DNA from: Verpa conica
Taxonomy: Eukaryota; Ascomycota; Pezizomycetes; Pezizales; Morchellaceae
Assembly: GCA_033030425.1 (NCBI GenBank)
Contig: JAUFSD010000022.1
Span: forward strand, 558,001-622,000
Direction of reading: 5' to 3'
DNA: 64,000 nt
The translations under genes were made by a program, and so were the position numbers. This document shows, one piece after another, positions 12,222-24,023 of the stretch; within the stretch, counting starts at the first letter, position 1; each line of letters starts with the position of its first letter. The notes below the pieces were generated by a model, which made no database searches, was not told the origin of the DNA, and saw nothing but the letters and a program-made list of their open reading frames with translations.

Positions 12222-13463
12222 GACGACAACACCAATGACACGCGAGGTAATAAAGCAGTATTTACTAGAGGTAAGGGAGGTATAAAGAGGACAGCAACAG
12301 TAACAACAAGAAAGTTCAATTAACGTGAATGAACAAGAGGATGGAGATTATGGGAAGAGACTGGGAGGCCTCTTGGTTACCGCGCGATTGACGGTGGGGA
12401 TGATGATGCTTTATGTAAGTGAACAGGATGGGGGGTGGCAGCTAGACGAGTGTGCATCATTCCAAAAAGCAAGGGAGGTCTTTAGGTCAGCAGCGAGGTC
12501 ACAAGTTCCCCCTACTGGCTATGCATTATTACCTGGATAACAGCTTGGAAGTCTCCTAGCAGCCACATGATTGGAGCCCCTTGACCCCCCCCAAAATTGG
12601 GAACGTCAGCCTGCTTCGGTATCAGATGTCTCAAGTCCTAGGCGCACCAGTAGATCAGTAGAGTTAACATTTCTCTATTACATAGTTTTATGTTTATCCA
12701 GACGGTTATCTCTCGGCAGTCGCACAGGGCTTCACTTCGCAGAGTCATCATAATACATCCAGCCAGAGGTCACAGCTCAGGTGCAAGTTATGCCAGACGA
12801 AGGCGAGACGTGTTCTTTCCCAACACTTTTAAGGAGGGGGGAGTATAACCAATACATAGGTCATTCCTGCTACCGTATTACATAGCCCGACATCCGTCTG
12901 AGCCTCGGAACTTGAAGATTTTCGGCCTCCATATGTTAATGCCCATGATCCCGAGCTTGTGAGTATGAATTTAGATGTCCCTTCCTGGGGTATCACGGCA
13001 GTACCCGTACCAAGAGACTATACCTCTTGGCTATTCTGCATCTATGCACACCCCCTGTAACTGTTCGTATCATGAGAGCTTTGTCCTTTTGAAATTTGTA
13101 GAATTAAATATGCTTCCCCAAATCTTTGGGAATGTGATCTGCCCCAGTTACACCGCACCACTGCATTGGTATTACTCATCTATATATAAATATGATAGGG
13201 TAGAATTATCACTTATTACAAGTATTCTCTGGAAAGTCAAACCTGTGTAACTGCTGCTCACTAGGAAACGTGGGGGATGCTGGAGTTTGCAATTGGTAAC
13301 ACAGAGAAAAGCAATTTTGCCAATCTATATGCGTACCCTCTGGCATGGCAGCATTCAACACATACCCCACAACAGTCAACCAAGACAACCCCCAGAACCT
13401 CTCCACGGACCACTAGACTGAACTACTAGACTGGAAAAGCGGGCTCTCACGTATCCCTCCCAC
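12222..13463. other. Divergent promoter region between FAA and RKM5-like genes
   Basis: About 1.24 kb between divergently transcribed genes. The ORFs here (for example 12325-12540) have no recognisable features. No binding site can be assigned with confidence. Confidence 0.5.
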
Positions 13464-14549
13464 ATGACCCTCGCTTCCTTCCTGTCACTCCTCGGCGAAG
13501 AGGTAGTAGACGTCTATGAAGGTTCTCCCAAGCCAGATCCCCATTACATACCCATACATATACACCCAATTCCAGGTGTGCAGGTACTGACACTTCAAGA
13601 GGGTACCAGAGTCCATTGTTCTCTTTTCGGCAGTCCCATCTTCAAGAAACCTTGGTTTTCTCGACCGCAGTGCCTTTTCATTATCGTTGACCGTTGCTGG
13701 CCAAGACCTAACTATTTACCAATCCCCCACGCTCTTGTCATCGTCCCGCGAAGGGGGGACAACAGGTGCCGGTATGTTTCTACATAGCCTTGGTTGTCGA
13801 TTCAGGAAGAAAGCTCTGGACCCTATACCATATACCCCCACTTAACTATGTTTTGTTGCTGATCATGCCCTAGCACAGTTCTATGGAAAATTACTCCGGC
13901 ATTTGCAGAGTGGATATGTGATAAACAAAATATTCTCTTTACCCATGGGGTTCTTTCACAATCAGGATCAGTCTTGGAACTCGGCGGAGGATCTGCGGCC
14001 GTACTTGCATTGACATTGGGTACACGGGTTGGGAAGTACTACCACAGCGACCAAGAGTACGTCATGAAACTTGCCCAAAAGAACCTAGACGAAAACCTAC
14101 CAGGAGTAAACACATTATCAAAACGGCGGGGAAAAGCTGTAAGGACAACTAATAGCCATATACCAGAAATATCAGCAATTGCCTTAGACTGGGAGACTGA
14201 TGATATTCGGTATCATCCCTCACTACCAAATGGTACTTCATTTTCTGCTGTGATAGCTTGCGATACAATATATAATGAAGCCCTCGTCAAGCCCTTCGTA
14301 GATGTCTGCGTAGAAGCCTGCTCTCTATCTCAGAAAAGCTTGGAACTAGATGCAACTCCAACCATTACAATAGTCGCCCAAGAACTCCGATCCCCAGAAG
14401 TTTTTGAAAGCTGGCTTGAAGCATTTCAGAAGAAATTTCACACATATCGTATCCCCGACGCACACCTAACACCTTCTCTAAGGTCTACCTCAGGTTACAG
14501 TATACATGTTGGAGTACTCCGTTCTCAAGTCCGACATACCCAGGGCTAA
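13464..14549 (+). CDS. RKM5: RKM5-like ribosomal protein lysine methyltransferase
   Basis: Seven-beta-strand SAM-dependent methyltransferase of the methyltransferase-16 family. Yeast Rkm5 methylates a lysine of ribosomal protein L1. Exons 13464-13771 and 13874-14549 give 327 aa. The segment after the splice reads TVLWKITPAFAEW, a family hallmark, followed by the SAM-binding motif I VLELGGGSA near residue 136. The later IACDTIYNE matches the D-x-x-Y catalytic-loop signature of this family. The N-terminal part is more divergent. A donor at 13766 also keeps the frame, but the GTATGT donor at 13772 is stronger. The gene is convergent with the augmin gene, and only 27 bases separate the two stop codons. 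Confidence 0.8.
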
Positions 14550-14576
14550 ACATTTTCTATATACAAGTACCTACCC

Positions 14577-17144
14577 TTACATATTCCCTCTCCTGACATT
14601 TTTCCTCACTAGCGGCGATGAAGCATACTCCATCGCGAAGTCTGCTATATCGTCTTCTAAAAATATTTCTTCTGGAGTCATGCTTATTCCAGACACTAGG
14701 GATAAGTCTGGCAACGGTGATCCACCAGCAGGCGTCAAGGTTGGTGACACGGCTATCTTCGGTCTAGACTTGAAGACAGAGTTATAGTCGGAAGACAATA
14801 ACAGATCTTCCTTACGGGTGGGAGAAGCGGCCTGGTCCCTCAGCGGTGTAGATAAACTGTTCCTTGGTGAATATGAGAAGGGAGGTTGCTCATTTTGCGC
14901 TGGTTGACTAATGTTTAGATTTAATCTACTTTCATCCATATTAAATGTGTCATCCAAAATCGGCGATTTGTAAGAGTGCCGTAGTTGGTTGCGCTTGATG
15001 GGTGATGGCTTCTCTGGCGAAAAATTTGTTGTAGCCATAGTTGACACAATCTAGGGGGTTGTTTAGTCTTGGCTCTTGTAAGGTCACATTAACATAGGAC
15101 AACCAAGCCAGGTTACCTGTTCTGCTAGAAGTTCATCGTCCCCAAATCCCAACGAATCTCGCATTTGTGACCTGCCTTGTGGGGGCGGTAGTGGGTAAAT
15201 GGGATCTGCATGACTAGATGGTAAGCCAGGGATGATTATCGACTCCCCAAAGGCACTGAATCCCTCATCATCTTCATCGCCTTGGTATGAGGTATCACTA
15301 GAAGTTGTCGGCTGCGGCTCATATTCTTCAACTTGTTGGGAAACCTTTATCAAAGGGTTATTCGAGTGATTATAAGGTTTCTCCAAAGTTGACTCAGACA
15401 TTTCGATGTCATGATCTAATTCGCTATCGTATATTGAATATTCAGAAACCGGAAGTTCATTTTCCTGGAGTTCGCTATCGGGCATTTCTTCATCCGAGTC
15501 TATACAATTTTCCTTAAATCCCAGTGTCTCTGCTGGTTTTCTCGGCGTCGGCTGGAACCGATATTCCGGCGAGACAGTAGTTATTTCACGCCTCATAGGT
15601 ATACCGGCTGCCGCTAGATCTTCACGCAGAGAGTCCATGAGTTCAGTATCTAGCAAGATAGGTCAGTAAACATAGAATCGACAGCTCGCCCTGTTCTGTC
15701 GGAGCATACATTCGTTTTGTTGGTTTGGTATATAGTTATTGGTAATCTTTACTTGGTCACTATGTAGGCACTGCTGATAGATTAGAATAGAATAAGAGTG
15801 GATTTAGAATAATATCATTTAGCTCGATACTAACCTGATGTTTATCAAAAACTATTTTCAGACCTACTTTCTCAGCCTGAGAATCTGCTCCAGTCTTTCC
15901 TCTGCTAGAAGTTGTGGAATCCAATCTAGGCACAGTCCTCAAAGCTTCCTCTCTCATCTGTCGCAGCTCCTTTAATCTGCTCTTTTGCTCTTGAACCTGT
16001 TTCTCAAGTGCTAGGAGACTGATATCACCATTTCTCGCCCCAACTAGTCCATTTTTGAAATAGTGGTGCTTGTCCAATGCTTTTGGGAACGGCAACTCGA
16101 AAAACTGATCTCTCATGTACTCTGAGTCCCCTTTCAGCAAAATATCCAGCCATCGTTGGTCACCGAGCCAGTTATTTCTCCACTTCCGTAAAACCTCCTC
16201 TTCGTATCCCCTTGGAAGAACCATTAGAGTTTCATCACTAGTCGGTTGCGATATATTTTCCGAAGTTTTAGTGATTTGCAGCTCTTTTGAGTCTAGAAAT
16301 ATAGCAAATGAAGACCATTGTGATTTTGATAAACGGCGTGAGTAGAGAAGACGTGTTAATGATGATTGGTGCGCTAATATTAAAGCTGTCAAAGCTTTAG
16401 GTGAAGGAGTAAGCGAGAATGTTTGTTTATAGGCTGTGTTTGTTTACCTGTCAGCTACAAAGCACACGAGGACGATAGCGATAGTGATGGCTAGTTTGCG
16501 CTGTATCTTGCCGAACGCACCGAAAGTTTTACGATTCGCATCCTGAAAATTTCCTTTCTCGATCTGATCCCGGAGGACCGCTGTGGACAGCGACAGCAGT
16601 AACTCCTCGTATCGGTCACCCGAGCAATCGTCTAATAATGTCCGCCGGATCAGAATGTTCCCCCCCAACTGGCCGTTCTTTTTGAGATCAGAGAGCCATT
16701 TGAAAACGGTGTTGCGCAATTCACGCGACTGAGCGGGTTCGAATACTGGCCAGCACGGGTCCAACCTCTGGTGTTATCGCTTCCAGGATTAGCTTCTTTT
16801 TTCCCCTTTACTTCTTTTTTTTACAGCAAGCAGTAAGAGCGGAAACCGCATACAAGGGCGCATTCCTCTGGATCAAGGATATGCAAGAGGTGATAAACAA
16901 TGTGCTCAAAGGCTTTACCCTTGTTTTTTAACGAAGTAAATACATCGGGAGTGATGGGGAAGGATTCTTCGGAGTCGTTGTCGTAATTTAACAGCCGGAG
17001 GTTTGTGAGGAGCAGCGAGACGGCAGTAGGCGATGACTTCATTGGAAGCTTACTAGTTAGGAATTGCGGGAGGGAGTGGGGTGACGGAGGGAAGAGGGGG
17101 ACTGGGACTGGGACTGGGGATGCGGCGGATTTTTGGGTAGGCAC
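14577..17144 (-). CDS. HAUS6-like augmin complex subunit
   Basis: Augmin recruits gamma-tubulin to existing microtubules for branching nucleation. Exons: 16854-17144, 16521-16767, 15835-16433, 15710-15773, 15117-15649, 14577-15050, giving 735 aa. The HAUS6 N-terminal domain is recognisable: KAFEHIVYHLLHILDPEEC, then WPVFEPAQSRELR, FKWLSDLKKNG, and RRTLLDDCSGDRYEELLL. A short coiled coil follows (LALEKQVQEQKSRLKELRQ). The C-terminal half is acidic, Ser/Pro-rich and probably disordered. The exon 2/3 junction is the hard one. The strong-looking donor after exon 2 does not close the frame. Using 16520/16434 instead gives RKTFAYKQTFSLTPSPK in frame. The assignment is by family resemblance, without a search. 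Confidence 0.72.
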
Positions 17145-17556
17145 GGGGTCTTATGATATGCGATATGAAATGTTTGAAAGATGGAAGAGGCAGAGTATAC
17201 CACACATGATAGATTTAGATATAAGTGGCTGAGGGGGGTCCTGTGGCTCCCGGCCCCGTACATGTAGCCCAACTGGAACACAATTGAGACATACACGCAG
17301 TTAGTCTTAACCCCTGTGATGAGCTGTACCAGCATTATACCGGAAAGTTGTTTGTTGAGCCGCTTCACTGTGCACAGGTTATCGGAAAGGGCCCTGTCTA
17401 GACGCGTCCGGGAACACGCAGGCTTTACCCATAGTAGATGCCCTTGTAGATCATAGGGAATGTCCTTCTCCATCTCTTCTTTATAGATCCCTTCTACTCT
17501 CTTCCATACTTCTCTGCTGATATTGTCTTTTGCCTCCACTAAGTATCCTTAGAACG
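17145..17556. other. Divergent promoter region, HAUS6-like and HD-domain genes
   Basis: 412 bases between two divergent start codons. A long reverse-strand ORF (17057-17539) crosses it but is a shadow of the augmin first exon in another frame. No specific regulatory motif is claimed. Confidence 0.45.
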
Positions 17557-18595
17557 ATGTCTGAGACTCCTCGTAAGTAACCCTACGCTACCATAAACCC
17601 TCGGGAGTCTCGCTGAATAGTCTTAAGCAAGCAGAAGCACAAACGCTAACAACTTCATCAAGAACTGGAGCCTTGATGCTGGTATGATCCCGGAACTACT
17701 CTAAAAGTAATAATTAAATGTAACTTTACTAATATATATCACTTTGACAGTCCTAAATTCTATACCTAAACCGGAGACTTCAGCATCAAGTTCTCCTCTT
17801 GCCTTCTTGCACATCATTGAGCGGCTGAAGACAACCCCAAGGGAGGGTTGGAAGAGATTTAATATTCACCATGGAGGTGCTTCCCAACTTCTGCGTTTCT
17901 GGTTTCTGTTTTGCCTATGATTGTCAAGTTCCCTAATTTAGTATTCCCGAAAAAAATATAGAGTCCATAGCAGATCACATGTACCGGATGTCAATCATCG
18001 CTATGCTTTGTCCACCTGAGGAAGGTATCAATAAGGATCGCTGCGTTAAATTGGCACTAATCCACGACATGGCTGAAGCCTTGGTCGGTGATATTACACC
18101 GCCTGACAACGTTCCCAAAGGTATAACTATCGGAAGTAGATCACAATTCTATTTCTGTATACTAATAGGTGGCTATGCTGTAGATGAAAAATATAGAAGA
18201 GAGCTAGAGTCTATGGAGTACATCTGTGGGCAACTCTTGAAGCCAATTTCTGAGGTTATTGCCAGCGAGTTCATGGACTTGTGGGAAGAGTACGAAACAG
18301 GCGAAACGAAGGAAGCTATTTTCGTCAAGGATGGCTAGTTCCCACTCTCTACACTCTCCAAACCCTTAAGATTGGTACTGACATTATCTATCCTATCCTA
18401 GTGGACCGGTTTGAACTAATTTGTCAAACCATCGAATACGAGAAGAAATATCAGGCGGATAAGGATCTTAAAGAATTCTTGCATGTCAGAGAGGGTATTA
18501 AGAATGAGTTCGTCAAAAAATGGGTTGAAGATGCGCTAGAAGAAAGAGAAACCTTTTGGAAAGCTGCCAGGGTTGAGAGTGTTATTGAAAATTAA
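17557..18595 (+). CDS. HD-domain 5'-deoxynucleotidase (HDDC2/YGK1-like)
   Basis: Metal-dependent phosphohydrolase of the HD family that dephosphorylates deoxynucleoside 5'-monophosphates; yeast relatives are Ygk1 and YBR242W. Exons: 17557-17572, 17751-17876, 17962-18120, 18169-18333, 18402-18595, giving 219 aa, the family's size. The metal-binding residues are visible in ESIADHMYRM (His), the HD pair in LIHDMAEALVGDITP, and a later Asp in the VDRFE segment. Exon 1 is only 16 nt. The intron 18334-18401 starts with GC, not GT; nearby GT choices run into stops. The 48-nt intron 18121-18168 keeps the frame open if retained. Confidence 0.88.
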
Positions 18596-19183
18596 AGAAG
18601 ATGAGGGGTTTCTTGGGTTTCTTCTGATGACTTGAGCTGATGATTGTTTAAACGCTGAGGGCTTTCCCTTCTTCTTGCTTGTGTACTCTTCGTAAGTATA
18701 GCACTCGATAGAATTAAAGAGCCTATTTTTTTATATCTTGGATTGTGTTAGAGGTAGTCTCATATTGTATTGAGGGGAAACATGCAGATCTCTTATGTGG
18801 CGTTTTTCTTTCCCTAGCTGGTCCGGTGGTTTAGGCGCAAGAGAATCTTTTAGGATCTTCCGGGAAGAACTTGATATCTGACATCTGATATCGGAAACAC
18901 TTTTCGCCAAGCTTAGAGGTGAGACAGGAGGCTCTGTACGGGGGGGTTATAACGACTGAGTCGAGTTGTGGTTTTCTTTTCTTTTTCCATTTTTCCCGGT
19001 AAGTACAGGTTGAGCTCCTCGATTCTTGTTTCGTTGAAAGAAATAACACCCACAATTGGGTCGCTGCCGCTCATTCTGCGATCCAATTCTTTTCGAACCC
19101 GCAAGAAAACTTTCCGTGCTCACCTGCTACAGCAGCAATAGCAGATTTCAGCTCAAAAGAGATCGTGATAGCTCTACCCATCG
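18596..19183. other. Intergenic between HD-domain gene and SEH1
   Basis: 588 bases between tandem genes, holding the 3' end of one and the promoter of the next. The small reverse-strand ORFs show no family features. Confidence 0.5.
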
Positions 19184-20668
19184 ATGTCTGGAAGAAGCCT
19201 CAATCAACCTAGCTACATCAATTTCTCCACTGGTCACGATGACCTCGTGCACGATGTCGCGTACGGTATTTAGAAAATTCTGCTCCGCTCGTTGCACTCA
19301 TATATACGTACTGCGATGTTTCGCCCGGTTTCAATTCACTAATTTGGGGTTCGCTCGAGTGGTTGGCCGTTTTCTGGATAGATTTTTATGGTAGGCGTAT
19401 GGCGACGGTTTCGTCCGATCAGCGACTGAAGGTGTTTGACCTGAACGACGAAGGGGAATGGGTTATCAGTGAATCTTTTAGAGCTCACGATGCCAGCATC
19501 AATAAAGTGTGTGCTTTCTAGAAGAAGCGGGGTCAGTTTTGATCGGTACTATTGCTGATTCGTCCAGGTGATCTGGGGCCCGCCAGAGCATGGCCAAATC
19601 ATCGCGACATGCTCTTATGATAGAACCGTTAGGATATGGGAAGAGCAAGAAATGGGTAAACCTGAAGTCTATTCATCTATTCATCCGGCCATCGACTCCA
19701 CCAATCATGCAGCTAATCACCCTATTCGATAGAACCGAAAGGCTCAAATCTCCGTTGGAAACGCCAATTCCAAATGACCTCCGAAACTCATTCGGCTGTT
19801 TATGACATTTCCTTCCCCCCAACCTCTGCCTGTTCGGCTTCCGGGACTTCAACCGGCCTTAAGCTCGGCTTTATCTCAACTGATGGAACCGTCCACATCT
19901 ACGAATGCCGCGAACCCCAAGACCTCACACACTGGATCGCAGTTGATGTAATCCACACACTCTCTACAGCTCCTGCGAAGGAAAACGAGGTCTCTTTCTG
20001 TCTTGACTTCTGCCCTTCTCGTTGGGGTGGGGAGCAGCTTGTGGTTGGTGCTATGGATAAAGCTCAAGTATACCGGCATAACAAGCTCGGTAAATTCCGA
20101 CCTGCAGAAGAACTGAAAGGGCATCGTGGTCTTGTCCGCGATGTTAGTTGGGCTGTAGGAATGGGGAGAAGCTACCACCTCATTGCCACTGCATGCAAGG
20201 ATGGCCATGTCCGTATCTTTAAGCTTACAACTGGTGCTGGAAATCTTGCGGCCCCAAAAAGCAGATATCCTACTGGTGTCGGGCGACGGCCTAGACCTGG
20301 TGTAGGTGCAGGTTTGGGTGCGGGTCTAGTCGGAGCGGATGAGTTGATGCCTGTTGTTGATGGTGAGGAAATTGGAAGCAGTGTGGAGGACGAGCGCTGG
20401 CATGTTGATCTGATTGCAGACTTTGATGACCATAACAGTGATGTATGGAGGGTTGCATGGAATGCCACGGGAACTGTTTTGAGTAGTGCGGGGGATGACG
20501 GTAATATTCGATTGTGGAAGGCAGCTTTTTCAGGCGAGTTTCAGTGCTTGTCTGTTATTGCTTCACATCGTTCTGGGTAAGTTGCTATTCTGGGTTCACA
20601 CCTAGTAATGCGTGCTAACTAACCGTTATAGCAGTAGATGGGAAGAAGAGGTGACGTTCGACGATTAG
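19184..20668 (+). CDS. SEH1: Nucleoporin / SEA complex WD40 protein Seh1
   Basis: Beta-propeller subunit of the Y-shaped Nup84 complex of the nuclear pore, and of the SEA/GATOR2 complex that signals amino acids to TORC1. Exons: 19184-19265, 19382-19506, 19568-19655, 19733-20576, 20632-20668, giving 391 aa. WD repeats seen include GHDDLVHDVAYDFYGRRMAT with SSDQRLKVFDL, HDASINKVIWGPPEHGQIIA with SYDRTVRIWEE, HRGLVRDVSWA, and HNSDVWRVAWNATGTVLSS with DDGNIRLWK. A Gly/Pro-rich insertion sits near residues 265-300. The last exon is just 37 nt and adds SRWEEEVTFDD before the stop. Without that splice the ORF would stop at TAA 20578-20580. Confidence 0.92.
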
Positions 20669-23600
20669 ATTATAACAGCCTTATTCCTATATCTTTGCGT
20701 AATTGTTTCCTTTATTAGCCGAATGTTTGAGGGAGGGATTGATGTCTTTTTCTTAATTTTACTTTAGAGCAGGCGGCGCGTAAGCAAAAGTAGAAGTGGT
20801 TTGGTCGAGGTTTCTGTAAAATACGGTCAGCAGGTATTAAAAATGGTCTTACCCTTCAACTTACACAGTGTTAAGTATGTGGCTAAATAACTATTGATTA
20901 ATATTATGAAGAATGATAATATAACACTCGCTGGGCAGAATTATATTTCTGGAGCTTAGATTATTTAGATACCTATTGTAGCCTAAGATACCATATACTA
21001 GATATTTATAGCTATAGTGCCACCTTTACCTTAACCAGTATATACGGGATCTATGAAATCTTGACTTGAAACCCCGGCCAAACTTATCAAATTTAGGTGT
21101 TTTCCCAGTCTACCTCATTAACAGGAGTCAATGAAATGTGGATCAAGGGAAGGGGAAATATCCGAAGCAAAGATCACTAGTCACTCGTCTCGTACTTAAA
21201 AGTGGGGCTCAACTTACTCATCCCCTTCCTTCCTCTTCTTGCTTAGCTTATCTCCTACAGCCCCATATTTTATGCTTTTAACTCAATATCCTTCCTTCCC
21301 GGCCCTTAGTTAGACCTTAAAAAAAAACCTAATACTGATAGAGCTATGATTAAATTATTTTGCCCATGCATGGCTATCTACCTCCAGGTCTCTCTAGTGA
21401 TATATATAATTTAATGACATTGCGGTTGCTCACATGATATATACAAGTAAGATTTTCAACTGAGAAATACAAAGGTAATGCACAGATAACATCTTTGTAA
21501 GTAAACTTAGATTGGGTTTATACTCCTAGTATCATTATCTACCACTTTGGTGCATCCCCCCTTTCTCTTTCTTTCCGACGTGTGAAGCTCAGATATCGTC
21601 TGCGTCTGGAGTTTCCCCCCGGGGGGGGGGGTCCCAATTATTGCTGGCCGGATATCAGCTATAATATCTACACAAATTTCTAGGATATCCTTTACCAAAC
21701 CCTAAACCATCGTTGGCTGAGGAAATATTATAGCTGAAAAAACTCTATACGTGGTTATGAAGACATATCTAGCACGTTTTTAACGTCCCCAATCAGACCT
21801 ATGCCTTAGTTGTCATATAAGTAGGGGTTAATTAGCTCGGGCAACCTCGTGGGTTATAATAACTATAACTTTATTTTCTCTCCTCCAAGTGGTATTTATA
21901 TTCCGAGCCTAAGAAGGTACCGGTTAGGAGAAAGAGTGTAAATAAATTAAACAGGAAAGAATAAGGCTGTTGTGAGGTGTACGCTTGTACCTAGATGACC
22001 ATGAATCTAGAGCGACGAGACTATTAGTCTTAATTTCCTGGATAAAGGGGGGTGAGGGGGAAGACTACTTACATACTTATATTCTGACTTATTGGGGCCG
22101 CGCTGTCTATCGGAGAGATGTCCTCTCAGAAGGCTGCTTATTGGAGGTATACAACTCGTATGGACTGGGTCTAAATTCATTTTTGCGCATTCCTCAAGTG
22201 GGCCGGTGGCTCGCTCAATACTCATTAGTAACGGATACATAGGTATTAAACCTACCGTATATTTTAATTATTAATAGAGTTAGAGATGTGTAAAGATATG
22301 GCATTATTGAATCTTCATAATCTATTGTAATGAATTCATGAAATCACTGTGACTTCCAATTGTTTTTGTGCTTGGCTAGTGAGATGCTATATATAAAAAT
22401 GTGGCATTGGGTATAATTTGTGGTACTTGGTTTTAAATTATTTAAACTCCATGATACAATGAGCTTTTCTGCCCCATCAGCTGCAGGTGAATGTGTAAAA
22501 CTCAATTTAAATCTAGCCTATAAGAGGTATATCCCTCCAATGGGCCAGAACATATATATCGGGTTAGGTATTTTAACTAAGATATTTAGTCGGAACTAAA
22601 GTTAAGTGAGCAAGGTGTCTAGTACTAGGACTTATAGTTATCAATGGTTTCTTAATTGGCCTGTATATTGGCCTATCACTGAAAATAAATCTAGCTTGAC
22701 ATCTAGCTTTACCTTTTTGTAGTAGAATGCAGGATTTAAAAGATATTGTATTGTTTATCTCATGCTTTAGAAGAAATTTTGGCTGATGTGTCAACAGAAA
22801 GTGAGGGCTTAACAGACCAGACCACCCACTCGAACTCAAAGACATACTGCACCCAGAGGACAAGAAGAATTGGGTATGGGGTTGCTTGATGTGGAGAAAG
22901 TTTAAAAGGAAAAAGAAATTAGTAAGGAGGCGGGGAGGGGAGGAGATTGACAGAGAAGACAGAGATAGAAATGGAGAGTGGGGATTGCGAGAGCTGTGGG
23001 AGGACCTATATGAAGAGAGCGTAGAAAAGGGCGAGGAGTAGAAGAATTTTTTTTTTCTGCTTTGGGACCTTGGGCCCCTAGTGCTGGGTTTTTGCAGCGT
23101 GTTTTGTTTTTGTTGTTACTTTGCTTTAGGAGTGTGGTCTGAATACCTTAGCCCATGGGCTTCATGTATTTATAATTCATTCATTCAACAGAAGGTGAGA
23201 ATAGGTATCGAGTGATTTGTAATGATGTGGTCTACCAGTACTGTTCCATTGGGTAACCCTATATGTGATTTTATTTCACCTACCGAGCTTATAAATCTCT
23301 ACAGTGAAAAAGCCGAATGATAAAAGTCCTACTGCTAGGTAGGTTTTTGATAATCACTTTAGACACCCATACTATGGAGAATACTACATACGACTATTTA
23401 TTAAGTTAATTAACTTATAACCTAACCCCCCCCCCTTAAAAAAAGAAAAAGAAAAAGGAAAATATTGATAGTCAAATGCAAACCAGTAACCTAAAGAACC
23501 ACCCTAGAAATCTCGAGCACAAATAGTAATACAACTCCATATAAGTGAAAAAGTATCTTTTTTGTTCCCAATATGCCAACCCAGGGATAGAATGAACTTC

Positions 23601-24023
23601 CTAAAAAAGAATAGCCAACATATTAAGAGACAAAGGTGAGGATCTGGCAAAGAAAGAGCACACAATCGCAAGAGATCACCTCTAACAACCAGATGACCTG
23701 AAAATAAAATGAGTACAGGCGGTATACAAGTATAAGTATAGTGAAAGAGTACGAGGCAAGAACAAAACGAACTTTAAACACTGAACATGACTGACAAGGG
23801 GAGAAGGAAAAAATGCCAAGATAGTGTGCCCCACTCCCCGCCATGATCCCCACCCTGCCCAGGACGCCAATAGGCAATGTGACAGGCGGGGAGCTCGTTT
23901 TGAGTTTTTTTTAATATTTGTAAAAACAGGAAGATCCCGTAATATATTCTTTTCGACAAAGAAAAAAAAATGCGGGAGAAAGTCGGGAATAAATATAGAA
24001 AGTACGGGACCCCCCTAAAAAAA
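20669..24023. other. Large gene-free intergenic region
   Basis: About 3.35 kb with no coding sequence I can support. It holds homopolymer tracts (C6 then G11 at 21615-21631, C10 at 23426-23435) and AT-rich stretches. Purine-rich DNA lies around 22900-23040. No terminal repeats or transposase fragments were found by eye. Confidence 0.5.

Noticed and set aside
17057..17539. 160-codon reverse-strand ORF
   Set aside because: Overlaps the HAUS6-like first exon in another frame and has no conserved features.
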